Assembly (NCBI GenBank): GCA_017941635.1
Contig: JAGAVZ010000206.1
Coordinates: forward strand, 1 to 32,196
Length of the DNA: 32,196 nucleotides
Reading direction: 5' to 3'
Source of the DNA: Cellulosilyticum sp.
Lineage (GTDB): Bacteria > Bacillota > Clostridia > Lachnospirales > Cellulosilyticaceae
Every line of letters begins with the position of its first letter. Within the stretch, counting starts at the first letter, position 1. The notes under the pieces were generated by a model. The model was not told the origin of the DNA. It saw only the letters and a program-made list of their open reading frames with translations, and did no database searches. This document shows, piece after piece, positions 26,260 to 32,196 of the stretch. The translations under genes were made by a program, and so were the position numbers.

Positions 26260-27405
26260 TTATAATGTGTCACCCATTACATCCGCAAGTGTTACACCTT
26301 CATCACCTGTTGACATATAAGCTTGCATAGACTCATCTACTTCTTCTGCTACTTGTTTCATAGAAAGTCCAACTTTTTTAGCTTCTTTATCAAGCGCGAT
26401 GATTTTAACTTGTACTTTTTGTCCAAGCTCTAATACATCTTCTACTTTGTGTACTCTTTTCTCAGAGATTTGAGAAATGTGGATTAAACCTTCTACATTA
26501 TCTGTAAGTTTTGCAAAAGCACCAAATCCAGCAAAACGTGTGATTTCAGCTGTTACAATTTGACCTAATTCAAGGTTTGCAGCATCTACAAGCCATGGGT
26601 CTGTTGTCATATCTTTTAAGCTGAGTGCAATTTTACCTGCTTCTTTATCTACTGATAAAATCACAACATCTACTTTGTCGCCTTCTTTTACAACGTCTGA
26701 TGGATGTTTGATACGTACCCATGATAAATCATTGTTGTGTACAAGACCTTCTACACCACCTAAGTCAACGAATGCACCATATGGCATTAATTTTGTTACT
26801 TCACCTTGAAGCTTTTGACCTTCTTCAAGAGATTCTAATTTAGCTGCTTTTGCAGCTTCAGCTGCCTCAGCTGCTAAACGTTTACCTGATAATACAAGCT
26901 TTCTGTTTTTAGGTACGAATTCAATGATTTCTACTTCGATTTCTTTACCTACGAAAGCACTTAAATCATCTACAAATGTATTTGTAAGTTGTGAACCTGG
27001 AATAAATGCTCTAAGTCCTTTAAATGGTGCAACTACACCACCTTTGACTACTTCTTTTACACGTACTTTAAATGTTTGCTTTTCATTGAAGATTTTTTCA
27101 ACTTCACTAAGTACTTGTTGTTCTTCAGCTCTTCTTTTAGAAACAACTACGTTTCCTTCACCATCATCTATTTTAAGAACTGTTACCTCAAATGAGTCCC
27201 CTTCTTTTACTGCTGATGAATCTACTTCATCTACAGAAAATTCATTCCAAGGAATGATTCCATCTGCTTGGTAACCAATGTTCACAATAACCCCTTGCTC
27301 ATTTACTAAAGCTACTGTAGCTTGTAAAACTTGCCCTCTATATATACGTGTCATTGATTTATCTACTTCTGGCATTAAATCGGCCATTGTAAGATTTTCT
27401 TCCAT
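26260..27405 (-). CDS. rpsA: Ribosomal protein S1 homologue (four S1 domains)
   Basis: About 381 residues made of four S1 RNA-binding repeats, roughly at 20-90, 105-175, 195-265 and 280-350 (for example MPYGAFVDLGGVEGLVHNNDL and, in the last, FAGFGAFAKL with EGLIHISQI). This is the short clostridial/Bacillus type rather than the six-domain enterobacterial S1. Its role in translation initiation in Firmicutes is less certain than in E. coli. I chose the ATG at 27405-27403 because AAGGAGG lies eight bases upstream; an in-frame ATG six codons earlier overlaps that site. A TATAAT at 27450-27445 serves as -10 and a terminator follows the gene, so it is a single unit. An ispH or cmk neighbour, often seen, is absent. 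Confidence 0.93.
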   Translation of the reverse strand: MEENLTMADLMPEVDKSMTRIYRGQVLQATVALVNEQGVIVNIGYQADGIIPWNEFSVDEVDSSAVKEGDSFEVTVLKIDDGEGNVVVSKRRAEEQQVLSEVEKIFNEKQTFKVRVKEVVKGGVVAPFKGLRAFIPGSQLTNTFVDDLSAFVGKEIEVEIIEFVPKNRKLVLSGKRLAAEAAEAAKAAKLESLEEGQKLQGEVTKLMPYGAFVDLGGVEGLVHNNDLSWVRIKHPSDVVKEGDKVDVVILSVDKEAGKIALSLKDMTTDPWLVDAANLELGQIVTAEITRFAGFGAFAKLTDNVEGLIHISQISEKRVHKVEDVLELGQKVQVKIIALDKEAKKVGLSMKQVAEEVDESMQAYMSTGDEGVTLADVMGDTL

Positions 27406-27444
27406 TACTGCTTCCTCCTTCATTAATCAACATATGTTTCTCTT

Positions 27445-27450
27445 ATTATA
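27445..27450 (-). promoter_or_regulatory. -10 element of rpsA
   Basis: A perfect TATAAT on the minus strand, 40 bases before the chosen start codon and preceded by TGTG. No good -35 stands 17 bp upstream. Confidence 0.5.
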
Positions 27451-27596
27451 CACATTTCCCCTTGAAAAATATAGTCTATTTAGAAGTTTTATTTATAAAT
27501 TGCAGTTTTTCTTGATTACAGCTTTTAGACCCTGCTCAAAATTCATTTTTCATTTTATTTTAAATCTTTATATAATTTAATTTTTTTACTAATAAA

Positions 27597-27630
27597 TTGC
27601 AAAATTGTTAGACATGGGATATACTATCCC
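27597..27630 (+). promoter_or_regulatory. Transporter promoter with palindromic operator candidate
   Basis: TTGCAA (27597-27602), a 17-bp spacer and TATACT (27620-27625) form the promoter. A perfect inverted repeat GGGATATACTATCCC (27616-27630; six-base arms, three-base centre) covers the -10, as a repressor operator would. Which protein would bind is unknown. Confidence 0.55.
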
Positions 27631-27728
27631 TACTAATTTACAATAAATTACTTTTTTATGACATAGTTATTGCTTTTTCAGCATTTCTATAAAAATTACA
27701 TATCTATACATTTCAAAAAGGAGGATTT

Positions 27729-29093
27729 ATGAATTCAAGAGATGGATTTAATTCAAAGCTGGGTATCATTGCAGCAGCTGCAGGCTCAGCTATCGGACTA
27801 GGTAACATATGGAAATTTCCATATATGGCCGGACAATTTGGTGGAGGTGCCTTTATACTTATTTACATATTAGCTATTATCCTTATGGGCTATCCACTTA
27901 TTTATTGTGAATTTGCCTTAGGTCGTAAAGCCAAAAGCAATGCAGTTGATACATATGGTATTGTTACTCAAAATAAAAAATGGAATATTATCGGTTATAT
28001 TGGTGTTGGAACAGTTTTCCTCATTACAACTTTTTATATGATGATAACAGGTTGGGTTATTTACTATCTATGGCATTCTATTACAGGTAATCTTTATACT
28101 GTTCCAGAAAGTGTTCAAGCAACAGAATATTTTGCACAATTCTTTACTCAAATGAATAGTAGTATGTGGGCACCGCTTATCTTTGCACTCATTGCAATTT
28201 GTTTAACAGGATGGGTAAATGCAAAGGGAATCGGTGAAGGTGTTGAAAAATACTCAAAAATTATGATGCCTATTCTTTTTATCATCTTTATTATTTTAAT
28301 TGTGTATTCTATGACATTAGATGGATTCAAAGAGGCATTTAACTTCTTATTCAAACCAGATTTAAGTGCAATAACACCTACTGTTATTATTAGTGCCATT
28401 GGTCAAGCATTCTTCTCACTAAGTATCGGAATGGGCGCACTGGTTACTTACGGAAGCTACATCTCAGAAAAAGAAGATTTACGTCAATTAGCAACTCAAG
28501 TAAGTATTGCCGATACAATCATTGCTTTATTTGCAGGACTTCTTATTTTCCCAGCTGTATTTACATATAACTTAGAACCAACTGCTGGGCCATCGCTTAT
28601 CTTTATTTCTTTACCAGAAGTATTCCTTAAGATGCCAGGCGGACGTATCTTTAGTATTTTATTCTTTGTTTTAATTATTGTTGCAGCGATTACATCTATG
28701 ATTTCTATGCTTGAAATCATGGTTACTTTTGTAGATGAACGTACTAAACTTTCTAGAAAATCAGTAACATGGCTTATTGTCTTTGTTGTTTCTATTGGTG
28801 GTATGATTAATATTGCAGGTGAAGGTCCACTTTCATTCATCAAATTTAGTGGAAAAACAATCTTTGAATGCTTAGATTACTTCACAAACAATATTACAAT
28901 TCCACTTGTTGCTGTACTAACTGCTGTTGTTGCAACTTGGATTTGGAAAATACCTAACCTTAATAAAGAACTTACTTTAGGCGGAAGAAATGCTACAAAA
29001 TCAGATCATTTCTTTAATCTTTTATTAAAATGGGTCATTCCACCTACTATTATCATTTTAATGGTTGCACTTCTTTTAGGTGTACAAGCATAA
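27729..29093 (+). CDS. Sodium-dependent transporter of the NSS/SNF family
   Basis: A 454-residue membrane protein with about eleven hydrophobic segments, the usual form of prokaryotic neurotransmitter:sodium symporters (LeuT/MhsT relatives). Helix 1 carries the family signature AGSAIGLGNIWKFPY (18-32), whose unwound centre forms the sodium and substrate sites. The conserved FALGRKAKSN loop follows helix 2. Such proteins bring in amino acids with sodium; the substrate cannot be read from the sequence. The ATG at 27729 has AAAGGAGG four to five bases upstream. It is a single-gene unit convergent with the ABC-F gene. The palindrome over its promoter suggests repression. Confidence 0.92.
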   Translation: MNSRDGFNSKLGIIAAAAGSAIGLGNIWKFPYMAGQFGGGAFILIYILAIILMGYPLIYCEFALGRKAKSNAVDTYGIVTQNKKWNIIGYIGVGTVFLITTFYMMITGWVIYYLWHSITGNLYTVPESVQATEYFAQFFTQMNSSMWAPLIFALIAICLTGWVNAKGIGEGVEKYSKIMMPILFIIFIILIVYSMTLDGFKEAFNFLFKPDLSAITPTVIISAIGQAFFSLSIGMGALVTYGSYISEKEDLRQLATQVSIADTIIALFAGLLIFPAVFTYNLEPTAGPSLIFISLPEVFLKMPGGRIFSILFFVLIIVAAITSMISMLEIMVTFVDERTKLSRKSVTWLIVFVVSIGGMINIAGEGPLSFIKFSGKTIFECLDYFTNNITIPLVAVLTAVVATWIWKIPNLNKELTLGGRNATKSDHFFNLLLKWVIPPTIIILMVALLLGVQA

Positions 29094-29155
29094 TAGTTTA
29101 AGCTGGCACATCATTAGAACGATACTATAGCTTAGCTAGTTATTTCTTTACATAC

Positions 29156-29195
29156 AAAAACCTCTGTTAGATTATTTTCACTAACAGAGGTTTTT
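29156..29195. terminator. Bidirectional terminator between transporter and ABC-F gene
   Basis: A 15-bp perfect stem (29156-29170 with 29181-29195), a ten-base loop, and A and T runs at either end. It lies between two convergent genes and should serve both. Confidence 0.88.
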
Positions 29196-29219
29196 ATTTA
29201 ATCAATTTCTATCATTATA

Positions 29220-31118
29220 CTATTGATTTGCAATACGTTCTGCAAGTTCATTTAAGTATTCCCATCTTTCCATTTGGAACATGAGCTCTTCTTCTTTTTG
29301 CTCTTTTTCTTTTGTAATCTCTTGAAGACGTACAAAGTTTGTTGCACATTTAACCATTTCTTGCTCTAAGTGCGCAATTTCTTCTTCAAGTGTTTCTATC
29401 ACACTATCAATTTGCTCATACTCTTTTTGTTCTTTGTAAGTAAATTTGAGTTTTGGTTGATTCGTTTTTCTAGGGGCCACTTCTTTTTCTTTTTTCACCG
29501 CTTGTTCTACCACTGGTTTTTCTGCTACTAAACGCGCAACATAATCTGAATAGTTCCCTGGTATATTTTGAATCTCACCATTTCCAGTGTAAACAAATAA
29601 TTTTTCCACGGTACGGTCTAAGAAATAACGGTCATGAGATACTGTAATAACTGGTCCATTAAACTCATCAATAAAACTTTCTAATACTTGAAGTGTATAG
29701 ATATCTAAATCATTTGTTGGCTCATCTAAAAAAAGCACATTAATATCTTGCATTAATACACCTAGCAAGTATAATCTACGGCGCTCTCCACCTGAAAGTT
29801 TCTCAATTGGTGTGTATTGTAAAATAGGCGGGAACAAGAAACGCTCTAACATTTTGCTTGCTGAAATCAAGCTGCCATCTGCTGTTTTCACAAATTCCCC
29901 TTGTTCTTTGACATAATCAATGACACGCATTTTGAGATCCATCTCTTTATTTTCTTGAGTATAGTACCCAATTTTAACGGTTTCACCCATTTCAATTGTA
30001 CCTGAATCTGGCGCTGTCATTCCTGCAATCATATTAAGTAGAGTTGATTTACCCATCCCATTATTCCCAATAATCCCAATACGGTCATCGCGTAATACAG
30101 TATAAGTAAAATCTTTTACAACACATTTATCCCCAAAGGATTTACTCACGTTATCTAACACAATAATTTTCTTACCTAAGCGGCTTGTGCCTAAATTGAG
30201 GTCAAGATTTTGTTTTTGGCTACTACCTAGACTTTCTTCTAACTCATAAAAACGCTCTTTTCTAGCTTTTTGTTTGGTACGACGAGCTTCTACTCCTTTA
30301 CGCATCCATTCTAATTCTTGTTTATAGAGACTTTGTTTCTTCTCACGCATACGCTCTTCGATGCTTTCTCTAAGCGCCTTTTGTTCTAAGTAGGCTTCGT
30401 AATTCCCTGGATACTCATAAATCTTTCCTTCATCGAGTTCCACAATTTGATTCGTTACACGCTCTAAGAAATAACGATCATGGGTTACCATAATTAACCC
30501 TGATTTTTTATTTTTTAAAAGTTCTTCTAAATAGCCAATCGTTTCATTATCCAAATGGTTAGTGGGCTCATCTAAGATAAGTAAATTACACGGTCTAATA
30601 AGTGCACCTGCTAGAGCAATTTTCTTACGTTGCCCTCCTGATAATTCTCCTACTTTTTGATTAAAGTTGACAATACCCAGTTTGGTTAAAATGGCTTTAG
30701 CTTCACTTTCTAATTGCCAAGCCCCTTCGCGGTCCATTTGCTCATTTAAGCTTAAAAGCTGATTTTGTAAATGGCTATCTTCTGGACGCTCTTCTAAATC
30801 AGCCATAACCTGCTCATAGGCACGTAAAACCTTCATAAAAGGTGATGTCCCTTTGAAAATCTGTTCTAATACAGTAGAATGTTCGTCAAAATCAGGATTT
30901 TGAGGTAAATATTCAATAGCCAATTCATTAGAAGTAATAACCTCTCCTTGATCTGGTGTTTCAAGTCCTGCTATAATCTTCAGCAAGCTACTTTTACCTG
31001 TTCCATTAATCCCAATCATCCCTATTTTTTGAGTGCTATCTACTGTTAAAGAAAGGTCATCAAATATGACTTTTTCTCCATATACTTTTTTAATGTGACT
31101 AAGTGTTAGTAAAATCAT
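29220..31118 (-). CDS. ABC-F ATPase, Uup type
   Basis: About 632 residues with two ABC domains and no membrane part, as in the ribosome-associated ABC-F family. The first Walker A is GINGTGKSS (36-44), with ELSGGQRKK near 158-166 and LDEPTNHLD at 182-190. The second has GNNGMGKST (351-359), LSGGERRR (441-448) and LDEPTNDLD (464-472). A long charged linker lies between them (about 243-300). The Uup-like VEKLFVYTGNGEIQNIPGNY segment and a C-terminal coiled coil (about 560-630) favour Uup over resistance-type ABC-F proteins. I chose the ATG at 31118 because AGAGGA is well spaced; the ATG two codons earlier abuts that site. It lies 20 bases after the YjdF-like gene, so the two form an operon. Confidence 0.92.
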   Translation of the reverse strand: MILLTLSHIKKVYGEKVIFDDLSLTVDSTQKIGMIGINGTGKSSLLKIIAGLETPDQGEVITSNELAIEYLPQNPDFDEHSTVLEQIFKGTSPFMKVLRAYEQVMADLEERPEDSHLQNQLLSLNEQMDREGAWQLESEAKAILTKLGIVNFNQKVGELSGGQRKKIALAGALIRPCNLLILDEPTNHLDNETIGYLEELLKNKKSGLIMVTHDRYFLERVTNQIVELDEGKIYEYPGNYEAYLEQKALRESIEERMREKKQSLYKQELEWMRKGVEARRTKQKARKERFYELEESLGSSQKQNLDLNLGTSRLGKKIIVLDNVSKSFGDKCVVKDFTYTVLRDDRIGIIGNNGMGKSTLLNMIAGMTAPDSGTIEMGETVKIGYYTQENKEMDLKMRVIDYVKEQGEFVKTADGSLISASKMLERFLFPPILQYTPIEKLSGGERRRLYLLGVLMQDINVLFLDEPTNDLDIYTLQVLESFIDEFNGPVITVSHDRYFLDRTVEKLFVYTGNGEIQNIPGNYSDYVARLVAEKPVVEQAVKKEKEVAPRKTNQPKLKFTYKEQKEYEQIDSVIETLEEEIAHLEQEMVKCATNFVRLQEITKEKEQKEEELMFQMERWEYLNELAERIANQ

Positions 31119-31138
31119 ACACATTCCTCTTTATCCCA

Positions 31139-31762
31139 CTATTTTTTGCGCTTTGCCTTACTACTATTGAGTTGTAAAAGTTTACTTACGCAACTCTTTT
31201 TTTCCTCATGTAGCATCATCCCAATATAAAGAGCAAAAACGCCTCCTACTATTGTACCACAAATCAGGTCTCCCATGGTATCTCTAAGGCTTCCTAATTG
31301 TGTATTGGTTCCAAATAGTGTGTCACTTGTAAACTCAAAAATCTCCCAAAAGACTGCTCCTGTAACAGCAATAGCAAAAACAAACAAAATAATCACACCT
31401 ATTTTCTTTTTGATAAAAAGTAAATGATTTCTATCTAATGTAATTAACAAAATCAGTCCTATATAGCCCACTAAAATGCCTGATGAAAGATGTAACATAA
31501 TGTCCCACCAACTAAAATACGTATATGCCCCCAAATAACTTCCAAAAAACTGTGTACCTAAAAGAAAAATATCTAAAATCAAACAAGCCCCTAAGGGTAT
31601 TTTTATACCTACCCATTTCTCATATAAATAAGGTATAAAAGATAAAACAAATCCTGCTATTAAAAGGGCTACATCTGCCCAATTTAAACGTATCATTTCA
31701 AAAACACTAAATACAAAAAAAATACCTCTTATAAGCCAAATCAAAGTGCTTTGATATTTCAT
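31139..31762 (-). CDS. YjdF/DUF2238-like integral membrane protein
   Basis: A 207-residue protein with five or six membrane segments and a basic C-terminal tail (SSKAKRKK). I assign it to the YjdF/DUF2238 type from SWWDIMLHLSSG (84-94), WEIFEFTSDTLFGTN (139-153) and DTMGDL (161-166); the conserved His and acidic residues lie near membrane edges, as in an enzyme or ion-binding site. The family has no established function that I can name. The ATG at 31762-31760 follows AAGGAG at five bases. Its stop codon is 20 bases from the ABC-F start, so the two are co-transcribed. The upstream leader is long, about 220 bases if the extended -10 near 31985 is used. Confidence 0.8.
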   Translation of the reverse strand: MKYQSTLIWLIRGIFFVFSVFEMIRLNWADVALLIAGFVLSFIPYLYEKWVGIKIPLGACLILDIFLLGTQFFGSYLGAYTYFSWWDIMLHLSSGILVGYIGLILLITLDRNHLLFIKKKIGVIILFVFAIAVTGAVFWEIFEFTSDTLFGTNTQLGSLRDTMGDLICGTIVGGVFALYIGMMLHEEKKSCVSKLLQLNSSKAKRKK

Positions 31763-31982
31763 ATTTTCTCCTTATACTCTTTATATAAATCCGCACATAT
31801 AGATACTGATTTCTCCAACATCTCTTTTACTCATAGAATGATACATACTTTTATGAGGTATAAAGTAAACAGAGTTTATCTACAATCAGTGACTTTAGAC
31901 AAAATTATTTTTAATTTATCCTTTTATTATATACTGTACCTTTCAATCCTATCCTTCAACTTATATTTTTCATTTTAATGAG

Positions 31983-31991
31983 ATTATATCA
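31983..31991 (-). promoter_or_regulatory. Extended -10 promoter candidate for the YjdF-like/ABC-F operon
   Basis: TGATATAAT on the minus strand is a perfect extended -10 element. No good -35 is seen. It lies about 220 bases before the first start codon, so a closer promoter is possible. Confidence 0.4.
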
Positions 31992-32159
31992 AATGAAATG
32001 AATAAAATATGATGCTTTGCACATACTAGGATTACATCTAGTGTTAGATGTTCTGGCACCTTTGTAGATGCCCGTCATACTTCCATCATTTTTAAGAAAT
32101 TGTATCACCCATCAGTCTTTCATCTCTTGATATAAGAGATGATTGTCTTACCCTAATCG

Positions 32160-32196
32160 AGAGGTCGGATAATCATTAATTGATTATCCGACCTCT
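32160..32196. terminator. Perfect 16-bp hairpin at the window edge, probable terminator
   Basis: AGAGGTCGGATAATCA (32160-32175) pairs perfectly with 32181-32196 around a TTAAT loop. On the minus strand the hairpin is followed by CGATTAGGG, with no T run. If it is an intrinsic terminator it must act on plus-strand transcripts, whose U run would lie just outside the window. Confidence 0.6.

Larger units (their letters stand above)
27406..27728. other. Intergenic stretch between the divergent rpsA and transporter genes
   Basis: These 323 bases hold the rpsA promoter region (TATAAT at 27450-27445), the transporter promoter (27597-27625) and a perfect small palindrome over its -10 (27616-27630). 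Nothing else is apparent in the A/T-rich middle. Confidence 0.6.
31763..32196. other. Gene-free stretch at the right end, rich in inverted repeats
   Basis: No protein gene with a ribosome-binding site is visible in these 434 bases. The first 220 bases are A/T-rich leader of the YjdF-like gene. From about 32009 on there are four inverted repeats: 32034-32040 with 32045-32051, 32055-32061 with 32066-32072, 32121-32128 with 32134-32141, and 32160-32175 with 32181-32196. ATGATG at 32009-32014 could pair with CATCAT at 32084-32089 and enclose the first two. I could not match this to a known riboswitch or small RNA. Confidence 0.6.

Noticed and set aside
31751-31978. Plus-strand 75-codon frame upstream of the YjdF-like gene
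   Set aside because: It lies in A/T-rich leader DNA, has no Shine-Dalgarno, and looks like random hydrophobic sequence.
1-32196. CRISPR arrays, prophage, insertion sequences, tRNA and rRNA genes
   Set aside because: I looked for regular repeats, transposase or integrase motifs, and tRNA cloverleaf signatures with CCA-type ends, and saw none.

Overview
The window looks like chromosome from a low-GC, strictly anaerobic Firmicute of class Clostridia. Codons are AT-rich, Shine-Dalgarno sites are strong (GGAGG-type), and the regulatory features are typical of Firmicutes: a Bacillus-type LexA box at recA, ARG boxes at argG and argH, a valine T-box leader, and hairpin-plus-U-run terminators after most genes. 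A very large 2-hydroxyacyl-CoA dehydratase activase-type protein points to an anaerobe. A Lachnospirales or Cellulosilyticum-like host is my guess only. Most of the window is core chromosome; I see no phage, insertion sequence, CRISPR array, tRNA or rRNA.

Region 1 (1-5818, minus strand). The 5' end of purB lies at the window edge. Then come rny (RNase Y), recA under a LexA-controlled promoter, cinA, a small membrane-anchored protein with a Cys/His cluster, and a DUF624 (YesL-like) membrane protein. Hairpin terminators separate most of these; none is seen between cinA and recA.

Region 2 (6097-8886, plus strand). argG and argH encode the last two steps of arginine synthesis. Each has a candidate ARG box, and a strong terminator sits between them.

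Region 3 (8972-13737). This holds an unrecognised 175-aa protein and glgB (branching enzyme) with an unusual lysine-rich tail, both on the minus strand. A 490-aa protein that I do not recognise diverges from glgB; a small hairpin overlaps its ribosome-binding region.

Region 4 (13939-27405, minus strand). In coordinate order: a P2-type calcium ATPase, the 1425-aa activase-type protein, valS, a 70-aa membrane protein, a valine T-box leader, a 376-aa coiled-coil membrane protein and a four-S1-domain protein. The T-box promoter overlaps the stop codon of the 376-aa gene. The T-box therefore controls the 70-aa gene and probably valS behind it.

Region 5 (27729-32196). A sodium-dependent NSS/SNF transporter on the plus strand converges on an ABC-F protein (Uup type), which forms an operon with a YjdF/DUF2238-like membrane protein. 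The last 220 bases have no gene but hold four inverted repeats, ending in a perfect 16-bp palindrome at the window edge. This is the best candidate for an unassigned structured RNA.

I did not find a clear new multigene system. The most unusual items are the end-of-window hairpin cluster, the lysine-rich GlgB tail, the T-box/small-membrane-gene/valS arrangement, the unidentified 490-aa gene with its hairpin leader, and the start codon of rny.
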